Below are positions 18,233 through 26,117 of a DNA stretch of 64,000 bases, piece after piece (within the stretch, counting starts at the first letter, position 1; each line of letters opens with the position of its first letter). Made by a program: the position numbers and the translations under genes. Origin of the DNA: Pseudofrankia saprophytica (GTDB lineage Bacteria > Actinomycetota > Actinomycetes > Frankiales > Frankiaceae); NCBI RefSeq assembly GCF_000235425.2, contig NZ_KI912266.1, positions 65,100 through 129,099 of the forward strand. The letters run 5' to 3'. The notes under the pieces were generated by a model. The model worked only from the letters and a program-made list of their open reading frames with translations, was not told the DNA's origin and did no database searches.

Positions 18233-19158
18233 CGTGCCTCCTCCGTGGTGGCGGCCGACGCGGCGGCGCGGTACTCCACGGCGTCGCGGGTGAGCTCCAG
18301 GTAGGCGTCCTCGAGCGTCGCCCGGTGCGCGGCGAGCTCGGAGAACGGCACGCGGTGGCGGCTGAGCAGCGCGGCGATCGCCTCGGCCGGCAGGCCGGCC
18401 ACGACGAGCGTGCCGTCCCCGGCGGCCGTGACGGAACCGCCACCGCCCGCCAGCACCACCGCCGCGCGCGCGGCCGAGGAACGTACCGTGACCCGGCCGT
18501 CCGACACGGCGGCCAGCAGCTCGGGGACGCTCGCGTCGGCGAGGACCCGGCCCCGGCCGGCGACCACGACGTGGTCGGCGATGTCCTGCAGCTGGCTCAT
18601 CAGGTGGCTGGAGACCAGGACCGCCCTCCCCTCGGCGGCGAGCGCCCGGGTGAGACCGCGCATCCAGATGATCCCTTCGGGATCCATGCCGTTGAACGGC
18701 TCGTCGAGCATCAGCGCCGGCGGGTCGCCGAGCAGCGCGGCGGCGATGCCGAGGCGTTGCCGCATGCCGAGCGAGAACCCCCCGGCCCGGCGCCGGCCGA
18801 CGGAACCGAGCCCGACGGCGTCGAGGACCTCGTCGACCCGGCCGGCCCCGAGCCCCTGGGAGTGCGCGAGCCACAGCAGGTGGTTGCGGGCGGTGCGGCC
18901 CGGCGAGACCGCGGCCGCGTCGAGGAGCGCGCCGACGTGGCGCAGCGGGTGGCGCAGGGAGCGGTACGGGTGCCCGTCGATCAGGGCCTCGCCGTCGTCG
19001 GCGGCATCGAGGCCGAGGACGACCCGCATGGTGGTCGACTTGCCGGCGCCGTTCGGCCCGACGAAGCCGGTGACCTGCCCCGGCTGGACGGTGAACGTCA
19101 TTCCGTCCAGGGCGGTGGTCTCGCCGAACCGTTTCCGCAGTCCGTTCACGGTGATCAT
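18229..19158 (-). CDS. ABC transporter ATP-binding protein
   Basis: A 309-residue ATPase of the drug/bacitracin-exporter type. Walker A is GPNGAGKST, the signature is FSLGMRQRLGIA, Walker B LMLDEPFNGMD, and the switch SSHLM. After ~215 residues there is a C-terminal extension common in exporters coupled to ABC-2 permeases. I placed the start at ATG 19158 (MITVNGLRKRFG); the open frame runs further but enters the promoter region shared with the divergent two-component system. It energises the two permeases downstream. Resistance to an envelope-active compound is a reasonable guess. Confidence 0.92.
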   Translation of the reverse strand: MITVNGLRKRFGETTALDGMTFTVQPGQVTGFVGPNGAGKSTTMRVVLGLDAADDGEALIDGHPYRSLRHPLRHVGALLDAAAVSPGRTARNHLLWLAHSQGLGAGRVDEVLDAVGLGSVGRRRAGGFSLGMRQRLGIAAALLGDPPALMLDEPFNGMDPEGIIWMRGLTRALAAEGRAVLVSSHLMSQLQDIADHVVVAGRGRVLADASVPELLAAVSDGRVTVRSSAARAAVVLAGGGGSVTAAGDGTLVVAGLPAEAIAALLSRHRVPFSELAAHRATLEDAYLELTRDAVEYRAAASAATTEEAR

Positions 19159-19245
19159 AGGTCGGGGTTCTAACCGTCCGGCGGTGTCAGCACGGTGCCG
19201 CCCGACGACACCTGGACGCCACCGCCGGCCTGGGATGGTGATGGG

Positions 19246-19908
19246 ATGCGCGTCCTGGTGGTGGAGGACTTCGAGATTCTGGCCCGCACGATCAGGACCG
19301 GGCTGCGCCGCGAGGGGATGGCGGTCGACGTCGCGCTCGACGGTGACGACGCGCTGGCGCGCCTCGTGTCCACCCGGTACGACGTGGTGGTGCTCGACCG
19401 GGACCTGCCCGGCACGCACGGCGACGAGGTGTGCCGGCGGATCGTCGCCACGTACTCGGGCAGCCGGGTCCTCATGCTGACCGCGTCGAGCACGGTCAGG
19501 GACCGGGTCGACGGGCTTGGCCTGGGAGCCGACGACTACCTGCCGAAACCGTTCGACTTCGCCGAGCTGGTCGCCCGGATCCGGGCGCTGGCCCGCCGGC
19601 CGACCGCCCTGGTGCCGCCGGTGCTGGAGCACGGCGACCTGACCCTCGACCCGGGTCGGCGGGTCGCGTCCCGGGGCGGCCGGCGCCTCGACCTCAGCCC
19701 GAAGGAGCTCGGAGTGCTCGAATGCCTGCTCGCCGCGTCGGGACGGCCGGTGCCGGCCGAGGAGCTGCTCGAACGGGTGTGGGACGAGGCGGCGGACCCG
19801 TTCACGACCGCGGTGAAGACGACGATCCGCCGGCTGCGCGCCAAGCTGGGCGACCCGCCGGTGGTGTTCACCGTCCGCGAGGGCGGCTACCGGATCGGCG
19901 AGCTGTGA
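19246..19908 (+). CDS. OmpR-family response regulator
   Basis: A 220-residue regulator. The receiver has E7/D8, phospho-acceptor D51 (VVVLDRDLP), and K in LPKPF. The winged-helix domain has SPKELGVLECLL, then AVKTTIRRLRAKL and REGGYRIG. The start is ATG 19246 (MRVLVVED); an upstream extension is open but has no family match. It is divergent from the ABC exporter with 87 bp between starts, which suggests it controls the exporter. The stop overlaps the kinase start (GTGA). Confidence 0.92.
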   Translation: MRVLVVEDFEILARTIRTGLRREGMAVDVALDGDDALARLVSTRYDVVVLDRDLPGTHGDEVCRRIVATYSGSRVLMLTASSTVRDRVDGLGLGADDYLPKPFDFAELVARIRALARRPTALVPPVLEHGDLTLDPGRRVASRGGRRLDLSPKELGVLECLLAASGRPVPAEELLERVWDEAADPFTTAVKTTIRRLRAKLGDPPVVFTVREGGYRIGEL

Positions 19909-21002
19909 TCCCCCGCCCGCGGTTGCCGCGGCGGCTGCGGACGCAGCTGATGCTGCTCTACGCCATCCCGTTCTTCGTGTCGGGCACGGTGCTGCTGACG
20001 GCGGCGCTGGTCGGGACCAGGTCGTCCGCGCCGGTCGGCGCGGTGCTCGATCCCGGGCTCGGGCCAGGCCCAGGGCCAGGGATGCGGCCGACCACGACGA
20101 CGTATTTCCCGTTCCTCACCTGGTCGCTGTGCCTGGTCGCGCTGCTGCTGGTGTCGGTCGGGCTGGGCTGGCTGGTGACGGCCCGGTTCCTGCGGCCGCT
20201 GCGGACCATCACCGCGACGGCCCGGGACATCTCGGCGAGCAACCTGCACCGCCGGCTGGGGCCGACCGGCCGCGCCGACGAGTTCGCCGAGCTCGCGGCG
20301 ACCCTCGACGACCTCTTCGGCCGGCTGGAGGCCGCGTTCGCGTCGCAGCGGCGCTTCGTGGCGAACGCGTCGCACGAGCTGCGCACACCTCTGACCGCGC
20401 AGCGAGCCGTCCTGCAGGTCGCCCTCGCCGACCCCGACACGACGGTCGACTCGTTGCGGGTGGCCTGCGGGGAGGTGCTTGAGCTGGGCGCGACGCAGGA
20501 GCGACTGATCGAGGCCCTGCTCACCCTGGCCAGCGGCGAGCAGGGCGTGGACCGGCGGGAGCCGTTCGACCTGGCCGACATCGCCCGGCAGGTCCTGTCG
20601 TACCGCCCATCGCATCGGCCCGCCGACGTGGCCGTCGACTCGACCCTCGACGCGGCACCCGCGTCGGGGGATCCGCGGCTGGTCGAGAGCCTGGTGGCGA
20701 ACCTGGTCGACAACGCGCTGCGCTACAACGTGGCCGGTGGGCGGGTCGAGGTGACGACGTCGGCGACCTCCAGCGGGGCGCGGCTGTCCGTCCGCAACTC
20801 GGGGCCGGTCGTCCAGCCAGCGCAGGTCGCCCGACTTTTCGAGCCGTTCCAGCAGCTGCACGGCCGGCGCATCCGGCACGGCGAGGGCCACGGCCTGGGC
20901 CTCGCGATCGTCCGGGCGATCGCCGAGGCCCACGGCGCCCGGCTCGCCGCCGCGGCCCGGCCGACCGGCGGGCTGGACATCGAGGCCACCTTCCCGCGGT
21001 GA
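19905..21002 (+). CDS. Membrane sensor histidine kinase
   Basis: A 365-residue kinase. Two membrane helices (about 15-38 and 70-92) enclose only ~30 residues containing a Gly-Pro repeat, so there is almost no extracellular sensor domain. HAMP follows, then H157 in ASHELRTPLTA, N box LVDNALRYN, and a G2 region GEGHGLGLAIV. Small-loop kinases of this type often sense through a partner transporter, as in BceS-type systems. That fits the adjacent ABC exporter. Confidence 0.9.
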   Translation: MIPRPRLPRRLRTQLMLLYAIPFFVSGTVLLTAALVGTRSSAPVGAVLDPGLGPGPGPGMRPTTTTYFPFLTWSLCLVALLLVSVGLGWLVTARFLRPLRTITATARDISASNLHRRLGPTGRADEFAELAATLDDLFGRLEAAFASQRRFVANASHELRTPLTAQRAVLQVALADPDTTVDSLRVACGEVLELGATQERLIEALLTLASGEQGVDRREPFDLADIARQVLSYRPSHRPADVAVDSTLDAAPASGDPRLVESLVANLVDNALRYNVAGGRVEVTTSATSSGARLSVRNSGPVVQPAQVARLFEPFQQLHGRRIRHGEGHGLGLAIVRAIAEAHGARLAAAARPTGGLDIEATFPR

Positions 21003-21205
21003 TCGACCCAGCCGTGGAGACCGACAGACCCGGCGGCGGGCGGCGGGCGGCGCGCGCCGGACCCGGTCACCGATGAGTTCCCGGCCGTCGGTCAGTCTGA
21101 CCAGGTAAAGCACCGAGCGGACCGCGGGACCGGGACCACGGCAATGCCGGAGGTCCACGACACAGCAAGCGGAAGTCCACGACCCAGCAAAGAGGAGAGT
21201 CCAGG

Positions 21206-21769
21206 ATGCGCACTCTGATCGTCACCGCCTTCGTGTCCGTCGACGGCGTCATGGAGGCGCCGGGCGGCGAGGCGGAGTACCGGAACACCGGCTGGACCTT
21301 CAAGGACATCGACTTCGACCCGGCCGCCTATGAGATCAAGGGCCGGGAGCAGGAGGAGACCACGGCGCTGCTGCTGGGGCGGATCAGCTACGAGGCGTTC
21401 GCCCCGATCTGGCCGACGATGGAGGAGTTCGCGGGCTACAACGCGATGCCGCGTTACGTCGTCTCGACCACGCTCACGCAGGACGACCCGCGGTGGCCGG
21501 CGACGATCCTGCGCTCCGTCGACGAGGTCGCGGCGCTGAAGGAGACCGAGGGCGGCCCGATCGCGGTGCACGGCAGCGCGGAACTGGGGAAGAGCCTGGC
21601 CGACGCGGGCCTGGTCGACCGTTACCACCTGCTGGTGTTTCCCGTCCTGCTGGGCGCCGGGAAGCGGCTGTTCAGCGCGGCCGACAAGGACAAGGCCATG
21701 CTGAAGCTGGTGGAGTACCAGGCCTACGCCAACGGCGTCCAGAAGCAGGTGTTCGATGTGGTCCGCTGA
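21206..21769 (+). CDS. Dihydrofolate-reductase/RibD C-terminal-like protein
   Basis: A 187-residue single-domain protein. It begins MRTLIVTAFVSVDGVMEAPGG and contains LLLGRISYEAF and the IAVHGSAELGKSLADAGLVDRYHL region, all standard for the RibD_C/YyaP family. The family folds like dihydrofolate reductase and should bind NADPH, but the biochemical role of stand-alone members is mostly unknown. The ATG at 21206 follows AGGAGAG. Apparently monocistronic. Confidence 0.9.
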   Translation: MRTLIVTAFVSVDGVMEAPGGEAEYRNTGWTFKDIDFDPAAYEIKGREQEETTALLLGRISYEAFAPIWPTMEEFAGYNAMPRYVVSTTLTQDDPRWPATILRSVDEVAALKETEGGPIAVHGSAELGKSLADAGLVDRYHLLVFPVLLGAGKRLFSAADKDKAMLKLVEYQAYANGVQKQVFDVVR

Positions 21770-21829
21770 CGCGGGCAGCCCCAGCCGGCGGCCCCGGCGG
21801 CGGTGCGGGGCCGCCGGGGCAACCGACGG

Positions 21830-22291
21830 CTAGGAGAACTGGACGTTACGGATGACGCAGCGCAGATCGTCTTCCTTGCCGGACGCGCCGAGAATCGTCC
21901 AGTCGGCGCTTTTCCCGCCGGCGACTCCGGGCACCTTCACAACCTTCGTGTCGACGACCGTGTTGCCCTCGTCAAGCACGAAGTCGACCACGATCGAATA
22001 GTCCCGCTTGTCCTTCGAGCGGTTGTTCACCGTACCCGCGAACTTCCACTCACCCTTGTCGTCGCGGCCGCAGTCCCCGGGCACGGCGTCGGGCCGGGCG
22101 CCTTTCTCCGGGTCGCAGGAGGGGATATCTCCCACCTTCGGGGTCGGCGCGGCGACCGGATTCCGCGGCTTATCCGACGAGTCCGACGAGCACGCGGTCA
22201 CCGTTCCCCCGGCCAGCACGGCGGCGGTCACCAACGGCACCATCCACCGTCGCGGCGCCGGTGTAGCCAAAGCCGACCTGCTCGCGTTCAC
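21830..22291 (-). CDS. Small secreted lipoprotein with an FxLYD-like domain
   Basis: A 153-residue protein. The N-terminal signal peptide ends in a lipobox-like GGTVTAC, then a Ser/Asp-rich linker. The mature part ends in a ~85-residue beta-sandwich (W-K-F-A-G-T-V-N-N-R-S, then YSIVVDF, then a VKVPGVAGGKSADW segment) similar to the FxLYD domain. The likely site is the outer face of the membrane; function unknown. The gene is leftward, tail-to-tail with the DHFR-like gene. Confidence 0.7.
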   Translation of the reverse strand: MNASRSALATPAPRRWMVPLVTAAVLAGGTVTACSSDSSDKPRNPVAAPTPKVGDIPSCDPEKGARPDAVPGDCGRDDKGEWKFAGTVNNRSKDKRDYSIVVDFVLDEGNTVVDTKVVKVPGVAGGKSADWTILGASGKEDDLRCVIRNVQFS

Positions 22292-22297
22292 CGCCCA

Positions 22298-22564
22298 TCC
22301 CGGGAGATCTGGCGCCAGATCTGGTCCTCAAACCCGCAGGAACGGCTGAACAAGTAGATCCGCCGACGCACCGACGTCGTCGGGATCTTCCCGAACCGCG
22401 ACGCCATCATCAGACTCGTCGGCGCCGTCCTCGCCGAACAGCACGACGAATGGATCGAGACCCACCGCTACTTCGGCCTGGAAATCCTCGCCAAAACCGA
22501 CCCAGCCGAAACCGCGCCCGACACACCCGAGATCAGCGTGACCCCCGAAGCCCTCACCGCATAA
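22298..22564 (+). pseudogene. IS256-family (mutator) transposase, C-terminal remnant
   Basis: About 89 codons match the C-terminal end of IS256-type transposases: IWRQIWSSNPQERLNK, then [29 protein letters not shown] and RYFGLE. The Glu that normally follows LNK is replaced by an in-frame TAG at 22355-22357. No N-terminal or DDE catalytic core sequence is present; the frame upstream belongs to the lipoprotein gene. This is a dead, heavily truncated insertion. The element's right end probably lies within the next ~60 bases. Confidence 0.85.
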
Positions 22565-22888
22565 CCTGCACCCAGGATCACGCGACGTCACTCTCCGTAC
22601 ATCACGCCGCTGGACGCGACCTAGCTGCAGTGGGATTGCCATGGAGCCGCGTCGAACCTGTTACCGACAGCGACCTGCGGGCCCGTCCATCAACAGTCAC
22701 ACAGAGCAATCACAGGAGTCTTTAAGTCTGGGTCGCGTGTCGCAAACATGCAGTTCAGAGCACTCCGACATGTTCGAGCTGGGCAGTTAGATCAGGCTTG
22801 ACAGCCACGGAACGTTAAGGAACCAGGCCCGGGCTGCGGGCTGCGGGGCATCACCGGCCAGCCCCGGCCTGACGACGGAACGGCCTGT
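22565..22888. mobile_element. Probable right flank of the IS256 remnant; no gene seen
   Basis: The stretch CTCCGTACATCACGCCGCTGG just after the transposase stop, up to about 22622, resembles the right terminal region of actinobacterial IS256 elements. No matching left end was found. The remaining bases up to 22888 have lower GC and contain no credible gene. Confidence 0.4.
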
Positions 22889-22936
22889 TCGAGATCAGTC
22901 AGGCCACTGTCGCGCAGCGCCTGACTGATCTCGAAG
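22889..22936. terminator. Perfect 17-bp inverted repeat
   Basis: Left arm 22889-22905 (TTCGAGATCAGTCAGGC) and right arm 22920-22936 are exact reverse complements with a 14-base spacer. It lies 50 bp upstream of a small membrane-protein gene. It could be a terminator, a regulator-binding site or the end of a mobile element. Read as protein in one frame it gives ISQATVAQRLTDLEAE, which looks faintly like a helix-turn-helix, but no surrounding gene supports that. Confidence 0.5.
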
Positions 22937-22985
22937 CGGAATCGGTTCACGTTCGTGGGTTGTGGCCTTGGTTTACGCTGGGCAC

Positions 22986-23351
22986 ATGGTCACCGTCCGG
23001 CGCCGGAGCTTCGGCGCCCTCTGGGCGGTGGCCCTGCTGGTGATTGGCCTGCTGAGCGCGGGCGGTGGCGGCGGCGGTGCTGGCGCGGGAGCGTCGGACC
23101 GGGCGCTGGCCGCCGTCTCCTCGGTCGCGGGTTCCGCGGCCCGCGCGGATGTGGTCGTTCCCCGCGTCGATGGCCGCATGGCGGTGTCGGCGAAGCTGGC
23201 CCCCGATCATCCTGGCGATCTGGCCGTCGCGGCGACGCTCTTCGGGCTGACGCTGCCGGGTCTCGTCTGGTGGCGACGAGCTGTTGGCCGCGGTCGCCGG
23301 CCGGACAAGCTCGACGGTGTGTGCGGCGCCCGTGGCCCACCTGCCAGGTAG
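22986..23351 (+). CDS. Small hypothetical membrane protein
   Basis: A 121-residue open frame with an N-terminal membrane helix (about residues 8-25) followed by a glycine run, and a second hydrophobic segment near 80-97 ending in WWRR. No family recognised. The ATG at 22986 has no strong ribosome site, and an upstream ATG at 22962 would add eight residues. It may be real because of its two helices and positively charged flank, but this is not secure. Confidence 0.45.
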   Translation: MVTVRRRSFGALWAVALLVIGLLSAGGGGGGAGAGASDRALAAVSSVAGSAARADVVVPRVDGRMAVSAKLAPDHPGDLAVAATLFGLTLPGLVWWRRAVGRGRRPDKLDGVCGARGPPAR

Positions 23352-23798
23352 ATAACGCCGTAGTAGAACCCCTGGCTGCCGCGCGCTGATCGCGCGAGCG
23401 GCGGATCGCGAATCCGGCCGGCTCTGACCGGAGCGCCCTGTTATGGGTGGCCCGGCGTCGCGGGCGGTCGTCTCCTGACCGGCCTGGCTCTCCAGGTCGA
23501 CCCGCCGGACATCCAGCTGCGCCCACGTCCGCGACGTCCGCGACGTCCGCGAAAGCGTTGCCGCGTTGCGCCGTTGCCAAGTTGCGCCGTTGCCGCGTAA
23601 CGGCGCAACGGCGTCGCCGGACGCCGCCGGTGATCTGCCGCCGGGGTGGCACTTCTTCGCTGGCCCTTCCTCGTCGCCCACCGGTCCGGAATCTTCCGCC
23701 GCGTTCGAGACGACGCGGCTGGGGCTTCACATTCGTCTTGCCTGGCGCCCTCCCCCGTCGCGGGCTGGGCCCAGGGACACCGTTATGGAGAACAGCCT
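23352..23798. repeat. Intergenic region with short repeats and a hairpin
   Basis: A nine-base unit (CGCGACGTC-type) is repeated near 23527-23551. A 16-base unit starting GTTGCCG is repeated near 23568-23600. A hairpin with an 11-base perfect stem (GTTGCGCCGTT, 23581-23591, with 23599-23609) and seven-base loop lies inside the second array. The hairpin may end transcription of the upstream gene. No credible gene. Confidence 0.6.
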
Positions 23799-24188
23799 GT
23801 GCATTCAGGACTCGACTGGGGCCGTGTACTGATCGTGGTCCCGCTTCTCGGCTTCATGTTCATCGCGCCAACGATCGTGATCTGGTGGGATCTGCGCAGA
23901 GATCGGCGCCGGTTCGGTCTGGAGGCGCTGTCGCGGCCCATTCGCTACACCGCGGATGGGAGGCCCGGCCGCGAGGGGCTCCCGCTGCCTCCCGCCACCG
24001 ACGCCATCGACGCCGCCGCCGACGACGACACCGACACCGCTGGCCGGGTCCCGGTCGACGTGCCGTCGAAGGGTCCGCGCCTTCGCACCGGCGCCGTTCC
24101 CGGGCCGACTCCCGAGACCGAGCCTTCCGCCGCTGGACGTTCCGCCGCTGGACGTTCCGCCGCTGGACGTTCCGCGCCTGGCCGATGA
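23799..24188 (+). CDS. Small single-pass membrane protein with repeat tail
   Basis: A 129-residue protein. GTG 23799 is chosen because GGAG lies ~10 bases upstream and the protein then opens MHSGLDWG directly before a membrane helix (VLIVVPLLGFMFIAP..VIWW). A basic segment LRRDRRR follows, so the rest is cytoplasmic. The C-terminus is a low-complexity run of AAGRS repeats. Family unknown. It precedes the antiporter genes on the same strand. Confidence 0.6.
   Translation: MHSGLDWGRVLIVVPLLGFMFIAPTIVIWWDLRRDRRRFGLEALSRPIRYTADGRPGREGLPLPPATDAIDAAADDDTDTAGRVPVDVPSKGPRLRTGAVPGPTPETEPSAAGRSAAGRSAAGRSAPGR
24126..24185 (+). repeat. 15-bp in-frame tandem array
   Basis: Four 15-base units starting TCCGCCGCTGG; three are exact and the last has diverged. 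They encode repeats of SAAGR at the very C-terminus of the small membrane protein. Confidence 0.85.
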
Positions 24189-24297
24189 CCTCCCGTCAGT
24201 GATCTCGGGGACAACGGCCTCCGGGTGTGCGAAAGAAGATCATTCTCGCGCACCCTTTGGCCCGCCGACTGCCGAGAGCCAACGAAAGGCCGCATCC

Positions 24298-24780
24298 ATG
24301 GAGATCGAGGAGACCGCGCTGCCCGGCATCGGGCTGCGGCACGAGTTCACCACCCGCGGCAGGCGCCGGGTTGGCGTCGTCGCGCACCACAAGGGCCGGC
24401 GAGAGCTGGTGATCTACGGAGCGGACGACCCGGACGCCGTCGCCGAGTCGCTGATGCTCACCGCCGAGGAGGGCGATGCGCTCTCCGAACTGCTCGGCGC
24501 GCCGCACATCGTCGAGAAGCTGGCCAACCTCAACAAGATGTTCGCGGGCCTGGTCGGCGAACGAATCCGGATCTCGCCGGACTCCCCCTACGCGGGCCGG
24601 CCGCTCGGCGACACCCAGGCGCGCACCCGCACCGGCGCGTCGATCGTCGCGGTCGTACGCGACCAGGAGGTCCTCGCCTCGCCGCGGCCGGACTTCCGGT
24701 TCGCCGCCGAGGACGTCGTCGTGGTGGTCGGAACCCCGGAGAACACCGCCGCCGTCGCCGAGCTGTTCCGCACCGGCTGA
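24298..24780 (+). CDS. Cation/proton antiporter regulatory subunit (KhtT-like, TrkA-C domain)
   Basis: A 160-residue cytosolic protein. The N-terminal ~65 residues resemble KhtT-type subunits (LPGIGLRHEF, RVGVVAHHKG). The C-terminal ~75 residues are an RCK_C/TrkA-C domain with a GRPLGDTQARTRTGASIVAVVR segment. Such proteins gate a CPA2 antiporter in response to a nucleotide. The ATG at 24298 is 23 bp before the antiporter gene's GTG when measured from its stop, so they form an operon. In the Bacillus homologue c-di-AMP is the ligand; that is family knowledge, not shown here. Confidence 0.85.
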   Translation: MEIEETALPGIGLRHEFTTRGRRRVGVVAHHKGRRELVIYGADDPDAVAESLMLTAEEGDALSELLGAPHIVEKLANLNKMFAGLVGERIRISPDSPYAGRPLGDTQARTRTGASIVAVVRDQEVLASPRPDFRFAAEDVVVVVGTPENTAAVAELFRTG

Positions 24781-24803
24781 CCAGACAGGAAGTGGGTGAC
24801 GGC

Positions 24804-26117
24804 GTGCATGACACGGCATCGGTCTTCATCGAGCTCGGCGGGGTGCTGTTCTGCCTCGGGATCCTGGGACACGTCGCCTCCAGGGTCGGGATCTCCCCGA
24901 TCCCGTTCTACCTGCTCGCCGGGCTGGCGTTCGGCCACGGTGGGCTGCTCCCGCTCGGGGCCAGCGAGGAGTTCATCAAGACAGGCGCGGAGATCGGCGT
25001 CGTCCTCCTGCTCCTTACCCTTGGCCTGGAGTACACCGCCAGCGAGCTGATCCACGGGCTGCGCCGCCAGGCACCGGCCGGCGGCCTCGACCTCGTGCTG
25101 AACGCGGCTCCAGGCGTCGCCGCCGCCCTGTTGCTCGGCTGGGGCGCGCTCGCGGCGGTGGTCATGGGTGGAGTGACCGCGATCTCGTCGTCCGGGATCA
25201 TCGCGAAGGTCCTCGGCGACCTGCACCGGCTCGGCAACCGGGAGACGCCGGTGGTGCTGTCGGTGCTGGTGCTCGAGGACCTGGCGATGGCGGTGTACCT
25301 GCCGGTCGTGACGGCGCTGCTGGCCCACCAGACCGTCGCTCGCGGCTCGCTGACGGTAGCGATCGCCCTCGGCGCGCTGGTCGGGGTGCTGGTCGTGGCG
25401 CTGCGGCACGGCGCCAAGGTCACCCTGCTGGTGTTCAACCCGAAGTCCGACCGCAACGACGAGATCCTGCTGCTGCGGGCGCTCGGGCTCGCGCTGCTCG
25501 TCGCGGGCGTCGCGCAGCGACTGGAGGTGTCCGCCGCGGTCGGCGCGTTCCTCGTGGGCATCGCGCTGTCCGGCCCGGTCGCCGAGAGCGCCAGCGAGGT
25601 GCTGACTCCGCTGCGGGACCTGTTCGCCGCGGTGTTCTTCGTCTTCTTCGGGCTACAGACCGACCCGTCGGCGATCCCGCCGGTGCTGGGCGCGGCGTCG
25701 CTGCTGGCGCTGGCCGGAGTCGCGACGAAGGTGCTGACCGGCTGGTGGGCGGCCCGGCGGGCGGGAATCGCGACGCTCGGCCGGTTCCGCGCCGGGGCGG
25801 CGCTGGTCGCCCGCGGCGAGTTCTCGATCGTCATCGCCGGCCTCGCCGTGGCGGCCGGCGTGAACCCGAAGCTGGGACCGCTGGCAGCCAGCTACGTGCT
25901 GCTGATGGCCATCCTCGGCCCGCTCGCCGCCCGGTTCGTCGAGCCCGTCACCCGCGCCGCGCTGCGACGCCGGGAACGCGGGCCCTCTGCGGCGGCCGCC
26001 ACCAGCCCCGACATCGGGCTGCGACAGCACGGCGATCACCAGGGGGCCGACGCCCCGGGCGTTCTCCGATGGAGGAATCGTGGCAGGCCAAGGCGAGAGG
26101 CGGAAAGGGCTGGGTGA
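24804..26117 (+). CDS. CPA2-family cation/proton antiporter (KhtU/KefB-like membrane subunit)
   Basis: A 437-residue transporter with 12-13 helices. Conserved features are GVLFCLGILGHV, FYLLAGLAFGHGGLL, LLLLTLGLEY, AISSSGIIAKVL, and the LVLEDLAMAVYLPV helix whose acidic residue is part of the ion site. The protein has no RCK domain of its own; the preceding KhtT-like gene supplies it. Start is GTG 24804 with AGGAAG 12 bases upstream. It likely exports K+ or another monovalent cation. The last 82 bases overlap the convergent GGDEF gene. Confidence 0.88.
   Translation: MHDTASVFIELGGVLFCLGILGHVASRVGISPIPFYLLAGLAFGHGGLLPLGASEEFIKTGAEIGVVLLLLTLGLEYTASELIHGLRRQAPAGGLDLVLNAAPGVAAALLLGWGALAAVVMGGVTAISSSGIIAKVLGDLHRLGNRETPVVLSVLVLEDLAMAVYLPVVTALLAHQTVARGSLTVAIALGALVGVLVVALRHGAKVTLLVFNPKSDRNDEILLLRALGLALLVAGVAQRLEVSAAVGAFLVGIALSGPVAESASEVLTPLRDLFAAVFFVFFGLQTDPSAIPPVLGAASLLALAGVATKVLTGWWAARRAGIATLGRFRAGAALVARGEFSIVIAGLAVAAGVNPKLGPLAASYVLLMAILGPLAARFVEPVTRAALRRRERGPSAAAATSPDIGLRQHGDHQGADAPGVLRWRNRGRPRREAERAG

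Noticed and set aside
22860-22990. HTH-like peptide around the 17-bp palindrome
   Set aside because: The resemblance (ISQATVAQRL) is limited to the palindrome itself and the frame has no start or further family signal.
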